Positions 52,990 to 58,175 of a stretch of 64,000 bases of DNA are shown piece after piece; position 1 is the stretch's first letter; every line of letters starts with the position of its first letter. The position numbers were made by a program, and so were the translations under genes. The DNA comes from Chrysomallon squamiferum. Its lineage: Eukaryota; Mollusca; Gastropoda; Neomphalida; Peltospiridae. The DNA lies in assembly GCA_012295275.1 (NCBI GenBank), contig CM022671.1:7650227-7714226 (forward strand), written 5' to 3'. The notes under the pieces were generated by a model. The model did no database searches. It was not told the origin of the DNA and was given only the letters and a program-made list of their open reading frames with translations.

Positions 52990-55085
52990 ACCTGCAGAAT
53001 TGATGCATCTTTCAGATTTTAAATTTGTCTGTATGTAATGATTTTGTCAAAGAAAGGAAAATGGAAGCATCCCTGCATTCTTCAATGGGCTCATTGTATT
53101 ATTGTCATGCTATATATTAATGCCAAAGGTTGGTGTCTAGAAACAAACAAAACAGTTTTTTAGCAGTATATGTAATGTGTTTAGATTGTTTGTTTTTAAT
53201 CATCATAGAAACATATTAATGAAATTTGTTATTAGTGTTTATGTTCCATTATGGAATTAGATTTCAACTCGGTCAGATAAATTGTAAAATCATTAGGATA
53301 TTCTAATTTTCCTTACCCATTTATTTCTTTAATGATCTGATAAATTCTCTGTCTATCCATACAGTCAAGTCTTCCCTTATCATATTTCAAAAAAGTTTCA
53401 AAGTTTACAGATAGTTATCCATAATTTAAAGAACTGTTACTCTGAATTTCAAAAAGACAGTCAATCTATAATCATTTTTTATTATTAAAAAAAAAAAAAA
53501 AAAGGGTAGGATGAGTGACTGAGCATAACAAAACAAAACTTAATAGACACCAGTGTTCAAAAGTTTAAAAATTTTATATAACATCAAAACATTTTGGTAC
53601 TACTTCTCTCAACCTTCTCAGTTGTTAAGAGATTATTTTCTTTGTTCTGAAATAATTTTGATTGTTTGTATCTTTGTAGGGCAAGCTGACAGCACTGGTC
53701 TAGTTCTACCCTCAGCCGAAGGATCCAGTCTTAAGACATCATTACAGCACACAAATTTACATGAATATATGAAAAGTAAAATAGAGACTGCCTTGAGAGA
53801 TGAAATGCCTAGCAGTCAGTCTGAAATGCAGAAAAAAGGTCAGCCAGAAACTCAGCTCCTTGGCATGAGACTACAGAGTCCAGTGGATTCTTCTCAAATG
53901 TCACATGCCAACCAGCCACTGGCGAAACATCAGGTGGGACATGATGAGGTGCAGCTTCAGACTCAAAGAGAGTCACAAGAAAATGAGCCTCAGTCATCAT
54001 CAGTCAGACATCATTTATTGGAAGGACAAAACATGGATGATCACAGCGATGTTAAACAAGCAGAAGCAGACTCTAAACCATCTCAGGGAGAAGGTGATGT
54101 GATGAAGGAAATGACAGATGATCATTCTCAGAAAGGAAGTCAGCAAGGCTCAAAAAGCAAAACATCAGCAGCTGAATCATCAGACCAGTCTCTTGCCTCC
54201 ACACAACAGGCAGCCAGCAAAAAACGTGCCAACAGTCGACAGGCAACTAAGTTAGCAGCTTCCAGAGACCATGGACGAGAAATGCACAAGTCGTCGGGTA
54301 AAAAGTGTCTGAAGTCAGAGTATGATTTCCCAGACAGTCCTGATGAAGAGTGTCTTGGGAAGACTCCAAGCAGCTACATGGCTCTCTCTGGAACTGTTCG
54401 CAGTCCTCGACGTGGTCATGTTGATAGCTCAGACAGTAAAACAACATCTGTGGCAGCATCAGAATCAGCAAACAAGGCAGCAGACACTCCAACAGTGGAC
54501 TCTGGTTCACTGGACTCTGACAGTGTGAGCTCACAGTCTAAAGATCACAATAAAACTGAATCACTTGATATTGCAGAACGTCCTCAGTCAATGGAACATG
54601 GAAAGACCAGGTTTGGTACTCGAACTAGTAATGAAGATGTGGATGATTCTGTGGACAGTACACGTTCGGATCCTGCAGCAGCTGAATCAGGTGACAAGAT
54701 TGACAGTTCCACTGATGTTTCTGTCAGTGTTCCATCAGGCGAATCTGCCAGAATGTCAAAACCATCTTCACCAAGAATTCACAGCAGCAGTCCACGTTTG
54801 GGAGCAGATATGTATGAGGCAGCAGACGTTAGTTCCCAGAGTCAAGCCGACAGTGTGAGTTCCGGGGCATACGTACAACAGTCTCGCAGCCCTCGATCTT
54901 CTGACTACAGCCGGCCACATTCTAGCTTGGACGTTCCCAAGAGTTCTGCTTATTCTTACCCTGCTTCCCAGCCTGTTGTGTCTAGCATGTTACAGGAATC
55001 GGTTCATTCTGTCATATCTCGAGATAAAGAATCTGCTCCTTGTTTATCGTCACAGTATGAAATGCTCTCAGATGATGAGGATTAA
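135..55085 (+). CDS. NCOR1: Nuclear receptor corepressor (NCoR/SMRT/SMRTER family), 25 exons, 5' incomplete
   Basis: Joined exons (each listed separately below) give one open frame of about 2,581 residues; every junction is GT-AG and phase-consistent. Known family role: nuclear scaffold that bridges unliganded nuclear receptors to the HDAC3-TBL1-GPS2 repression complex. Visible order, numbered from the first residue in the window: RRP(T/S)LL block (~75-80); KRPRL and a coiled coil with [19 protein letters not shown] (~190-215); [18 protein letters not shown]...LGPKV (~240-268); DAD plus SANT1 (~405-495); acidic linker; Cys-rich block (~580-695); SANT2 (~718-770); [11 protein letters not shown]; polyQ; repeated GSIT-GTP motifs; two CoRNR boxes ([18 protein letters not shown]); EPISPP; terminal [12 protein letters not shown]. 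Human NCOR1 is about 2,440 aa, so this is slightly longer even without its start. A single invertebrate NCoR/SMRT orthologue is likely, but NCOR1 versus NCOR2 cannot be assigned. The span includes introns. Confidence 0.95.
478..975 (+). repeat. Degenerate ~175-bp tandem repeat, 3-4 copies
   Basis: Recurring landmarks are GATAAAATCCAT-like starts near 610, 790 and (weaker) 965, and the block TTCAT-TAC--GGAGCATTTCAT near 510, 648 and 832. Copies are separated by variable T runs and clearly diverged. Confidence 0.7.
1111..1665 (+). repeat. Diverged ~395-bp tandem duplication
   Basis: The segment beginning near 1115 (GCAAAATATATT, then GACCTTTAATAA, GTTTCCAG, ACTGGGTTTAAAAG and TTTAATAATGAAAATTTTAA) recurs in the same order from about 1509 to 1660. 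The matching blocks keep their order and spacing apart from small deletions, so this is a true duplication, not chance AT-richness. Confidence 0.75.
2915..3009 (+). repeat. Microsatellite (CTAT)n followed by (CA)n
   Basis: About six CTAT units run directly into more than 30 CA units; a simple-sequence tract inside the first NCoR intron. Confidence 0.95.
8210..9300 (+). repeat. Degenerate tandem repeat cluster, irregular ~150-350-bp units
   Basis: A block like TGATGTGGTATCAACAGCAG recurs near 8210, 8337 (weak), 8733, 9078 and 9260. It is followed by AATTTTAATCTGAAAA-like sequence and then by a TGATAAAACAAG-like block (8310, 8440, 8830, 9190). The copies are old and irregular in length. Confidence 0.55.
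8614..8645 (+). repeat. (TTTA)n microsatellite
   Basis: Eight or so consecutive TTTA units within an AT-rich intron. Confidence 0.9.
10946..10995 (+). repeat. (TG)n microsatellite
   Basis: About 24 TG units followed by a G-rich tail. Confidence 0.95.
12467..12535. repeat. Self-complementary (TG)n-GCGC-(CA)n hairpin
   Basis: ATAT(GT)nGCGC is followed by about 12 nt and then GCGC(AC)nATAT, so the two sides are reverse complements over at least 24 nt. Alternating purine-pyrimidine composition also favours Z-DNA. Confidence 0.85.
12664..12755 (+). mobile_element. SINE-like tail fragment, copy 1 (degenerate)
   Basis: TTATCAAAGGTCATGTGTGC, then an AAGGTGCATACAAAATATCC-like block and TTGCTAAT, in the same order as copies at 27575 and 42603. 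The pattern resembles a tRNA-derived SINE tail common in molluscs (from memory). No A/B-box head is visible, so this is a truncated copy. Confidence 0.55.
12754..12872. repeat. Near-perfect long inverted repeat (55-bp arms, 8-nt loop)
   Basis: The left arm, 12754-12808, is the reverse complement of 12817-12872 with a single extra T in the right arm; the loop is 12809-12816. The arms include GCTTTAACAACAACAG and its complement. The left arm begins in the tail of the SINE-like copy just upstream. It could be a foldback element, a local inverted duplication or a small-RNA precursor. Confidence 0.95.
14313..14368 (+). repeat. (AT)n microsatellite
   Basis: About 28 uninterrupted AT units. Confidence 0.95.
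14924..14969 (+). repeat. (CT)n microsatellite
   Basis: About 22 CT units on the plus strand. Confidence 0.95.
17618..17657 (+). repeat. (TTA)n microsatellite
   Basis: About 13 trinucleotide units. Confidence 0.95.
19170..19885 (+). repeat. Degenerate ~60-bp tandem repeat just upstream of an NCoR exon
   Basis: ACTAGAAATTAAAAC-like blocks followed by ATTTATTGTTG and TTTATCATAA recur near 19173, 19280, 19311, 19556, 19621, 19745, 19800 and 19858. The last copy lies about 25 nt from the acceptor of exon b, so the array forms part of that exon's branch-point and pyrimidine-tract region. Confidence 0.7.
19901..20019 (+). CDS. NCOR1: NCoR exon b
   Basis: Acceptor tgtgtttcag, donor AAAG|gtaagc. 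It encodes [15 protein letters not shown]...[15 protein letters not shown]...DRER. RRP(T)LL(P)E(Y)H aligns with RRPSLLSEFH of vertebrate NCoR, which anchors this as the N-terminal repression region. Starts in phase 0 and ends after two bases of an Arg codon. Confidence 0.92.
21545..21600 (-). mobile_element. Possible SINE-like fragment, reverse orientation
   Basis: The block GAATGAGAAATAGACCCAGG, read in reverse, resembles the GGG(C/T)CTATTTCTCATTC part of the same mollusc-type SINE as I remember it. Short and diverged. Confidence 0.25.
26116..26248 (+). repeat. Paired (AAT)n microsatellites
   Basis: Two AAT runs of about ten units each (26116-26146 and 26219-26248), separated by about 70 nt of non-repeat sequence. 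Confidence 0.9.
26609..26662 (+). repeat. (CT)n microsatellite
   Basis: About 26 CT units. Confidence 0.95.
27575..27665 (+). mobile_element. SINE-like tail fragment, copy 2 (best preserved)
   Basis: GTGCTTTCCTGTCAGTGGGA, then GGTGCATATAAAAGAACCCT, TTGTTGCTTGATGAAAAA and GAGTAGC follow in the order I recall for a widespread molluscan SINE tail. The 5' tRNA-like head is not recognisable here. Confidence 0.65.
28509..28760 (+). repeat. Degenerate minisatellite, ~55-70-bp unit, 4-5 copies
   Basis: TATGTGTAGAGGGTAAGTGT-like unit starts occur near 28509, 28568, 28641, 28692 and 28735, each followed by TGTATGTATRTAAGAA-like sequence. The copies are diverged and GT-rich. Confidence 0.7.
29569..29644 (+). 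repeat. (CA)n microsatellite with CAGACA interruptions
   Basis: CA repeat punctuated by CAGACA units, lying about 80 nt upstream of the acceptor of NCoR exon c. Confidence 0.95.
29723..30077 (+). CDS. NCOR1: NCoR exon c (KRPRL motif and coiled coil)
   Basis: Acceptor ttacattttcag, donor AAACAG|gttcct. Encodes [13 protein letters not shown], then [11 protein letters not shown] (vertebrate SKRPRL), then [17 protein letters not shown] and [12 protein letters not shown], the start of the coiled coil that in NCoR/SMRT contacts GPS2 and TBL1. It is much more G+C-rich than neighbouring exons, with many CCC, GTG and GAG codons. Confidence 0.95.
30078..31706 (+). other. NCoR intron
   Basis: AT-rich with poly(T) runs (30400-30428) and an (AG)n tract at 31630-31659 about 45 nt upstream of the next acceptor. 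No phase-compatible exon was seen. Confidence 0.7.
31707..31823 (+). CDS. NCOR1: NCoR exon d (end of coiled coil)
   Basis: Acceptor ttattttacag, donor AACAGA|gtaaga; 39 codons, phase 0 to 0. [16 protein letters not shown] continues the heptads, then [11 protein letters not shown] matches SIVQIIYDENR of vertebrate NCoR. Confidence 0.95.
31824..33728 (+). other. NCoR intron with local tandem duplications
   Basis: Contains three diverged copies of a ~110-145-bp unit (31885-32225; see repeat entry) and otherwise AT-rich sequence. No further exon. Confidence 0.7.
31885..32225 (+). repeat. Diverged ~110-145-bp tandem repeat, 3 copies
   Basis: TTAATCTTTGG, then TGGTGCATTGT(A/G)A, then AATGATATGATACATT-like blocks recur from 31889, 32003 and 32143. 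Confidence 0.6.
33729..33785 (+). CDS. NCOR1: NCoR exon e
   Basis: Micro-exon of 19 codons, acceptor attactttcag, donor GATCTG|gtattt. [19 protein letters not shown] aligns with KKAEEAHKIFEGLGPKVEL of vertebrate NCoR1. Confidence 0.95.
33786..34858 (+). other. NCoR intron
   Basis: AT-rich, with a (TTA)n tract at 34594-34633 and a long run of degenerate TTATTG units leading into the next acceptor. Confidence 0.75.
34859..34911 (+). CDS. NCOR1: NCoR exon f
   Basis: Acceptor tatcttgcag, donor CGCAA|gtaagt. [17 protein letters not shown] matches PLYNQPSDTKVYHENIK of vertebrates. Ends after two bases of a Lys codon. Confidence 0.95.
35141..35195 (+). pseudogene. Decayed duplicate of NCoR exon g
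   Basis: After a T tract ending tttttag, the sequence reads [15 protein letters not shown] in the correct phase, against [15 protein letters not shown] of the real exon about 250 bp downstream. It retains an acceptor and stays open, but no GTRAGT donor is visible where one is needed. Probably a tandem exon copy losing function; an alternative exon is possible. Confidence 0.55.
35395..35461 (+). CDS. NCOR1: NCoR exon g
   Basis: Acceptor poly(T)-tttag, donor ATAAGA|gtaagt. [20 protein letters not shown] corresponds to the basic KKLILFFKRRNHARK helix of vertebrate NCoR. Confidence 0.93.
35462..36116 (+). other. NCoR intron
   Basis: AT-rich sequence with repeated TTATCAT/ATATTATG words and no exon-like block; ends in the acceptor ttcttgaatttcag. 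Confidence 0.7.
36117..36202 (+). CDS. NCOR1: NCoR exon h
   Basis: Donor AAGAAA|gtatgt. Encodes [15 protein letters not shown], then [11 protein letters not shown], matching ...CQRYDQLMEAWEKKVDRIENNPRRK of vertebrates. Its 3' end and the following intron start are repeated downstream in decayed form. Confidence 0.95.
36171..36800 (+). repeat. Tandem decayed copies of the exon h 3' end plus donor
   Basis: ATGGAAAGGA(C/T)AGAAAA followed by (A)AAAGAAAGTATGTTG(A)AATTCAT occurs in the true exon end (36171) and again near 36334, 36426 (interrupted; second half near 36481), 36614 and 36753. Long T-rich spacers separate the copies. Copies 36334, 36614 and 36753 keep much of the donor-like AAAGTATGTT or equivalent. 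Confidence 0.8.
37056..37142 (+). CDS. NCOR1: NCoR exon i
   Basis: Acceptor cacttttcag, donor GCTAG|gtaata. [20 protein letters not shown] matches AKESKTREYYEKQFPEIRKQ of vertebrates; ends in a split Arg codon. Confidence 0.95.
37710..37794 (+). CDS. NCOR1: NCoR exon j
   Basis: [20 protein letters not shown] then MDGLHEQE, equivalent to RVGQRG...ARSEHEISEIIDGLSEQE. Donor GAG|gtgaga. The acceptor is a tandem cagtag; the second AG restores the conserved RVG, and the first (start 37707) would insert one Ser. Confidence 0.93.
37971..38050 (+). repeat. (GT)n-(GTGTCT)n-(AG)n compound microsatellite
   Basis: GT run, then five or so TGTGTC units, then AGAGAG; all inside an NCoR intron of 531 bp. 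Confidence 0.9.
38326..38559 (+). CDS. NCOR1: NCoR exon k (deacetylase-activating domain and start of SANT1)
   Basis: Acceptor tttgtttcacag, donor AAAAAG|gtacga; 78 codons. [20 protein letters not shown] and [16 protein letters not shown] form the DAD extension; [20 protein letters not shown] and [12 protein letters not shown] are SANT1 helices 1-2. In the human NCoR2-HDAC3 structure this region clamps HDAC3 and binds an inositol phosphate. Confidence 0.97.
38963..39073 (+). CDS. NCOR1: NCoR exon l (SANT1 helix 3)
   Basis: Acceptor tttctatcag, donor ACACAG|gtgtga. [19 protein letters not shown] is near identical to SVPDCVLYYYLTKKNENYK; the YY and KK positions that contact HDAC3 and inositol phosphate in the human complex are kept. 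A basic [10 protein letters not shown] tail follows. Confidence 0.97.
39352..39446 (+). CDS. NCOR1: NCoR exon m (linker)
   Basis: Acceptor atttccttcag, donor TTCAGT|gtatgt. Low-complexity [20 protein letters not shown]; starts the acidic linker between the SANT domains. Confidence 0.88.
39447..40006 (+). other. NCoR intron
   Basis: Contains a poly(A) run (39512-39530) and otherwise nothing distinctive. Confidence 0.75.
40007..40113 (+). CDS. NCOR1: NCoR exon n (acidic linker)
   Basis: Acceptor tctctgtttcag, donor GATG|gtgagt. [16 protein letters not shown] then [15 protein letters not shown]; Glu-rich like the EEKEEDK linker of vertebrate NCoR. Confidence 0.9.
40114..40845 (+). other. NCoR intron
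   Basis: AT-rich; nothing distinctive except a short (AT)n/poly(T) acceptor region at 40822-40845. Confidence 0.75.
40846..41017 (+). CDS. NCOR1: NCoR exon o (Cys-rich insert, part 1)
   Basis: Acceptor tttttttag, donor CACTTC|gtaagt. Contains [14 protein letters not shown], later [15 protein letters not shown] and [15 protein letters not shown]: six cysteines as C-x2-C, C, and C-x2-C-x-C. I know no equivalent in vertebrate NCoR1/2. It looks like a zinc-binding module inserted before SANT2. Confidence 0.92.
41241..41356 (+). CDS. NCOR1: NCoR exon p (Cys-rich insert, part 2)
   Basis: Acceptor tttcaattaccag, donor GAATTAC|gtaagt. [20 protein letters not shown] and [17 protein letters not shown]: a C-x4-C pair followed by a basic segment and a predicted helix. 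Confidence 0.92.
41357..41803 (+). other. NCoR intron
   Basis: No exon or clear element; short AT-rich runs only. Confidence 0.75.
41804..41923 (+). CDS. NCOR1: NCoR exon q (Cys-rich insert, part 3)
   Basis: Acceptor ttattccaatcag, donor GACG|gtatgt. [20 protein letters not shown] then [11 protein letters not shown]. The CCSAC cluster plausibly completes the metal-binding set begun in the previous two exons. Confidence 0.92.
41924..42469 (+). other. NCoR intron
   Basis: Contains an (AAT)n run (42113-42141) and poly(T); nothing else recognised. Confidence 0.75.
42470..42523 (+). CDS. NCOR1: NCoR exon r (start of SANT2)
   Basis: Eighteen-codon micro-exon, acceptor atcaatttcag, donor CAAG|gtaatg. 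[18 protein letters not shown] matches [18 protein letters not shown] of vertebrate NCoR1. Confidence 0.97.
42524..43274 (+). other. NCoR intron containing a SINE-like fragment
   Basis: Holds an (AAT)n run (42551-42570) and the element listed at 42603-42705. Confidence 0.7.
42603..42705 (+). mobile_element. SINE-like tail fragment, copy 3 (degenerate)
   Basis: TTTGATATAGTGAAATTTAG, GCATGTGCTTT, CTGTGAGAAACTGCATGTAA, AAGATTTCTTATTGCTAA and AAGAGCTACCCATAAAATGG keep the block order of the copies at 12664 and 27575. Truncated, with no head. Confidence 0.55.
43275..43414 (+). CDS. NCOR1: NCoR exon s (SANT2 core)
   Basis: Acceptor gctgtatgtttag, donor TCAAAG|gtcggt. [20 protein letters not shown] and [20 protein letters not shown] complete SANT2, the histone-tail-interaction domain of NCoR/SMRT; the [11 protein letters not shown] helix is nearly invariant. 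Confidence 0.97.
43415..44097 (+). other. NCoR intron
   Basis: AT-rich; no exon or recognisable repeat family. Confidence 0.75.
44098..44254 (+). CDS. NCOR1: NCoR exon t
   Basis: Acceptor tttgacttacag, donor GAAG|gtttgt. [20 protein letters not shown] matches the SVASTVSAQEDED acidic stretch after vertebrate SANT2. Confidence 0.95.
44520..45206 (+). CDS. NCOR1: NCoR exon u (NDSSAT motif, polyQ, CoRNR-like motif)
   Basis: Acceptor tttcaattttag, donor GGAAGCA|gtgagt; 687 bp. Contains [16 protein letters not shown] (vertebrate QSDNDSSATCSADED), Ser/Pro-rich blocks, a 7-codon pure CAG run (45113-45133), and near the end [13 protein letters not shown], a helix resembling a CoRNR box. Largely disordered otherwise. 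Confidence 0.95.
45164..45190 (+). other. Candidate CoRNR-like motif IHSAIEKNL
   Basis: Nine codons fit (I/L)-x-x-(I/H)-I-x-x-x-(I/L) except for Ala at the fourth position. The segment [14 protein letters not shown] is a plausible amphipathic helix in an otherwise disordered region. Function is inferred. Confidence 0.4.
45473..48283 (+). CDS. NCOR1: NCoR exon v (2.8-kb exon with two CoRNR boxes)
   Basis: Acceptor tttttatttttag, donor CCAACAC|gtgagt; 936 full codons. Met/Pro/Ser/Gln-rich disordered chain with family motifs: GSITHGTPV and GSITKGTPM (vertebrate GSI(S/T)xGTP repeats), [11 protein letters not shown] (vertebrate ILNDYITSQQM), [18 protein letters not shown] (vertebrate ITAANFIDVIITRQI) and [15 protein letters not shown] (vertebrate ITLADHICQIITQDF). 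These are receptor-interaction domains 3 and 2. Reading on past the donor meets a stop within ten codons, which supports the splice. Confidence 0.97.
47497..47523 (+). other. CoRNR box IDAIITHEI (receptor interaction domain 3)
   Basis: A perfect match to (I/L)xx(I/H)Ixxx(I/L), embedded in [15 protein letters not shown]. By family knowledge this helix docks in the coactivator groove of unliganded nuclear receptors. Confidence 0.93.
48163..48189 (+). other. CoRNR box IDAIIINDY (receptor interaction domain 2)
   Basis: Aligns with ICQIITQDF of vertebrate NCoR1, including the aromatic last position (Tyr here, Phe in vertebrates). Lies 222 codons after the first box. Confidence 0.92.
48284..49008 (+). 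other. NCoR intron with tandem duplication
   Basis: Three diverged units at 48302-48400, 48467-48560 and 48588-48680 (see repeat entry), then AT-rich sequence. Confidence 0.75.
48302..48680 (+). repeat. Diverged ~120-165-bp tandem repeat, 3 copies
   Basis: Blocks TTTATTAAAGTAGTT(A/T)G, (T/A)CCTGGAT, CCAGTATTTTG and CTGTGTTAC recur in order, starting right after the exon v donor. Confidence 0.75.
49009..49181 (+). CDS. NCOR1: NCoR exon w
   Basis: Acceptor ttatggatggttag, donor CATCAG|gtgagc. [19 protein letters not shown] then [12 protein letters not shown]. Follows the second CoRNR box as in vertebrates, with only weak primary similarity. Confidence 0.9.
49182..49762 (+). other. NCoR intron
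   Basis: Poly(T) at 49580-49626, a TTA run (49696-49720) and a (CT)n tract (49733-49755) that forms the polypyrimidine tract of the next acceptor. Confidence 0.75.
49763..49943 (+). CDS. NCOR1: NCoR exon x (EPISPP motif)
   Basis: Acceptor (ct)n-acttcag, donor CCTCCAG|gtagac. Ends [11 protein letters not shown], matching PYEPISPPQ of vertebrate NCoR1. The donor is weak; reading through gives eleven more codons and a stop at 49976-49978. Confidence 0.93.
49944..53679 (+). other. NCoR last intron (3.7 kb)
   Basis: Poly(T) blocks (50051-50100, 50382-50417), TTA run, (TG)n at 51594-51621, poly(A) at 52961-52986, and a three-copy degenerate tandem repeat at 50715-51030. No further phase-1 compatible exon recognised, though a small one could be missed. 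Confidence 0.65.
50715..51030 (+). repeat. Diverged ~110-130-bp tandem repeat, 3 copies
   Basis: GCAGCATGGCTGTAGTGAAA / TTTTATGGCTGTACATGAAT / GCACTATGGCTGCACTGGAA, each followed by ATAA(G/A)TCAGATACA-like and TTTGAACATCTGT-like blocks (the last copy is partial). Confidence 0.6.
53680..55085 (+). CDS. NCOR1: NCoR exon y (terminal coding exon)
   Basis: Acceptor tatctttgtag; 468 codons then TAA. Ser/Asp/Gln-rich and disordered, with many SP sites and basic patches. Near the start [17 protein letters not shown] occupies the place of the vertebrate CoRNR box LEDIIRKAL. The last residues [12 protein letters not shown] match SAQYETLSDSDD, the conserved NCoR C-terminus, fixing the stop. Confidence 0.96.
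53757..53783 (+). other. Degenerate CoRNR box (receptor interaction domain 1 position)
   Basis: LHEYMKSKI follows Lxx(I/H)Ixxx(I/L) with Tyr and Met in place of the two core isoleucines. Position relative to EPISPP and the C-terminus agrees with the vertebrate ID1. Confidence 0.45.
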
Positions 55086-57520
55086 TATAAATACAACATT
55101 ACAGAAGACCTCAGAAATGGTGACTACTCACTGTGGCAGCATGAAGTGATTTTCATTAATCATTTATCTGCTGATCATGGAGATTCTGTTTTAGAATTAT
55201 TGCTGAAGTGTAGATAACATCTTTTACCTGCTTGTAGGATATATAAATATGTAAAAATTAAAATAAATTAAATTAAATAAATAGAAAATTATTTGTTGAA
55301 GAAAAACAAGAAAATCCTTGATAGTGAAGGAGCAACATTTATTTTAAACTGTACTGCATTTAAAATAATGCAGTTTCACGAAATTAGATAGAACATTTCA
55401 TTTCATACTCACTTCATTATCAGATTTAACATGTACATTTAAAACATTAAGAGAAATGTTTGAGAAAAGTTTTAAATGTTAAAGGACACACTTTCTTTGT
55501 TTCTGATATAGTTATATATCACTTGAAACAACATTTTTCTTGTTTTTGTTTTCTTTCATTTTTTATTTATTTATTTAAGAGTTTTTATGGTATCATGTTA
55601 TATTTTGATGTATGTACACACATTTAATTATCTTTGCATGTGACAAAAAATTTAATTGCTTTATATGTACATAATATTTTTTGCTTTGATTTTTAATACT
55701 TTTTTTTTTTTTTTTTTTTTTTTAATGATTTTTCTTTTTAAGGTTTTTACCAAATACATTGAAACTGAACTTGTAAATAAATTTTTATTTTGAACCATTT
55801 TCAAAACTATTCTTCCCTTCCAATATTTTAAAAACAGTAATTATTATTTTCAGTAATTTGATTTCAATTCCATTTTCTTCAGAAAAAAATAAATAAGAGA
55901 GAGCGAGAGAGAGAGATTTCGGTTTTGTCACATGTAAATATTAGTTAATTTTGGTTAAATGAAAAAATTGTATTCCTTATTGTAACTTTGTCTCATTATT
56001 TGAAACATTACGTTAAAACAAATAATAAAAACATGAAATATTTAAAAATTGGCTTTTGTTTTCTGTTTCAGTTATTCAGATTAAACACATAATAATAATT
56101 AATTAATTGGGTAACTAACTAATAGATTAATATCTATTAGTTTCATCACTGGATCATTTGCAAGCTCATTTTTAGCAAAATATCAAAATTGGAATTTATT
56201 TATCACTCCCATTACTGTTGCCAAACGGTCAATAATCAATAGTGACTTAAGACTTGGTTTTATGTGACAGGCCAGTTTGTAAAAATGAAATGTCACTTAC
56301 TTCTTAATTATCATATCTTATTTCAAAGGCAATATATTCCTCACTCTTTTTAAAGTATTTTTTTGTAGCTTCGTTGTTTTGCATGTCAGCACAGAAATTA
56401 CACTGGAATTTTAATCTTCTGACTGGAGTTTAGGTAGAAATTTCATTTGCATTACTCACACAGTAAAGTTGTCGTCTCCTGGTAATTGCTATAAGGAAAT
56501 CTGTTCTAGCTGCCCAAATATAAATGTGTATAAAACTGGAATGGCTATTTTTGTTTTATGTTGCTGTCTGCCTGCAGTTTATTTTGAATCTTTCTACTTA
56601 CAGCAAATAAATATATATTGCATCCTTTAAAGTATCCAGCTGAATGCATTATTTTTCAGTAGTTTACACATTATCTGTGACATTTCAAGGTTTCAACTAA
56701 CAAAACCCATTGAACTACATAAGTGTATGTGTATTTGTACAGTAACAAATTCATCTTTCACAACAAATAGGTTATGTATTGTTCTGTATTTGCATAGCCG
56801 GGCAGTTTATATTGTATATAAATGTTACCACTAATAAAGTGAATGATTATACAAGAATAAAAATATTAAAATTTACATATACAGTTCATGTTGTAAACAA
56901 AAATGGACTTACGTTTCTTCTTTAAGACATCTTTCAGGTTGAGTACCTGTTTATTACTGGCACATGTGAATGTATATGTAACATTAATATTTATTTTTAG
57001 TAAATAATGAAATCTGAACTAAGTGCAATGAAAAATCACACAAGTACAAAGAATCAATTCAGATGAGTCTGTCACACCTTCACACACAATGCTGATTATC
57101 AAAGGGACATAACTCTTAAAATACGGCTCTTAAACATAACAAGTGTTGGAATCTACACAACCACTGTAACACATTAAAACAATAAACCATTCGAAAAAAA
57201 TTATTTTTTTATTCAGATATGAAATTAATAATCTCTTCAAATAAAATATAAACAGCAATACTCTGACCTAACATTAATTTTAATCATGATACTGACCTTA
57301 CTAACAAGCAATTACAAATGTTATTAATTTATTTATTTATAAAAAAAGATATACATATTAAAAATAACACATTGTGGTGTACTGCATTTTTTAATGTTAA
57401 TTAATAGATTCAATATCAAAGTTTACAATTGAGGTTTGTTCAGTTCTCAACTGGCAGTAGAATTGGAAAAACATTCAAAATTAGTACAGAACAGTCATTT
57501 GCAACCTCAAACACAATTTG
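55086..57520 (+). other. NCoR 3' UTR and convergent intergenic region
   Basis: AATAAA hexamers occur at 55262, 55776, 56024, 56606, 56833 and 56856; which one is used cannot be told from sequence. No ORF of note, and nothing else recognised apart from a poly(T) run at 55700-55723. Confidence 0.7.
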
Positions 57521-57526
57521 TTTATT
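57521..57526 (-). terminator. Probable MZT2 poly(A) signal
   Basis: TTTATT on the plus strand is AATAAA on the minus strand, the first one I see after the MZT2 stop; it gives a 3' UTR of about 650 nt. Confidence 0.5.
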
Positions 57527-57619
57527 ATACTGGAAGACACCTACAGTGACCTATAGAAGCTGTATTTCAGCTGTTCGTAAAAAACACTGCTTAATATAAC
57601 TAGCATACACAAAACAGTC

Positions 57620-57990
57620 TCAAGTAGATAACCGATTACTGTTAGTGACCGATTTAAGTAGATAACTGACATGCACTTAAGTTTTAAGTAGATAACATCT
57701 TCAGCAGTTTTAACATTTTAGATAGGTAACTGGGATGTAAAATAAATTGCTTTTAGTCAAAAACATACTAGTTTTAAGTAGATAACTGACATTCAAGTAA
57801 CACTTTCAAATGAATTACCCACATTAATGTAATATTGTTTTTAAGTAGACAGCTGACATTCAGGTAACAATATTTAAACATAAATGATATTCATATAACA
57901 CTGTTTCAGATAGATAACTAATCTATCATTGTTTTAAGTAGATAGTGAATATCTGTCAGTTTTTAAAAAAAATAACCGATGTTCATGAAG
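57620..57990 (-). repeat. Degenerate ~30-55-bp tandem array in predicted MZT2 3' UTR
   Basis: About eleven units with plus-strand consensus TTTTAAGTAGATAACTGACA(TTCA) begin near 57621, 57653, 57682, 57717, 57772, 57807, 57838, 57873, 57903, 57932 and 57961. Spacing is irregular and copies diverged. On the MZT2 transcript the core reads GTTATCTACTTAAAA. Confidence 0.8.
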
Positions 57991-58175
57991 TTCCTAATTT
58001 TGACTATTTAAGTACCATTCGTGTAACACTATTTTTTTAAATGTTCACATTATTTTATACAGATTTCCGACACATCCATGTGCTAAACTGTATTTTTTAA
58101 TTTATAAATTACAGTCTAACATCAGTGTTTTACACACGCAAATGATGTCTGTGTGACAAATACACATAACAAATG

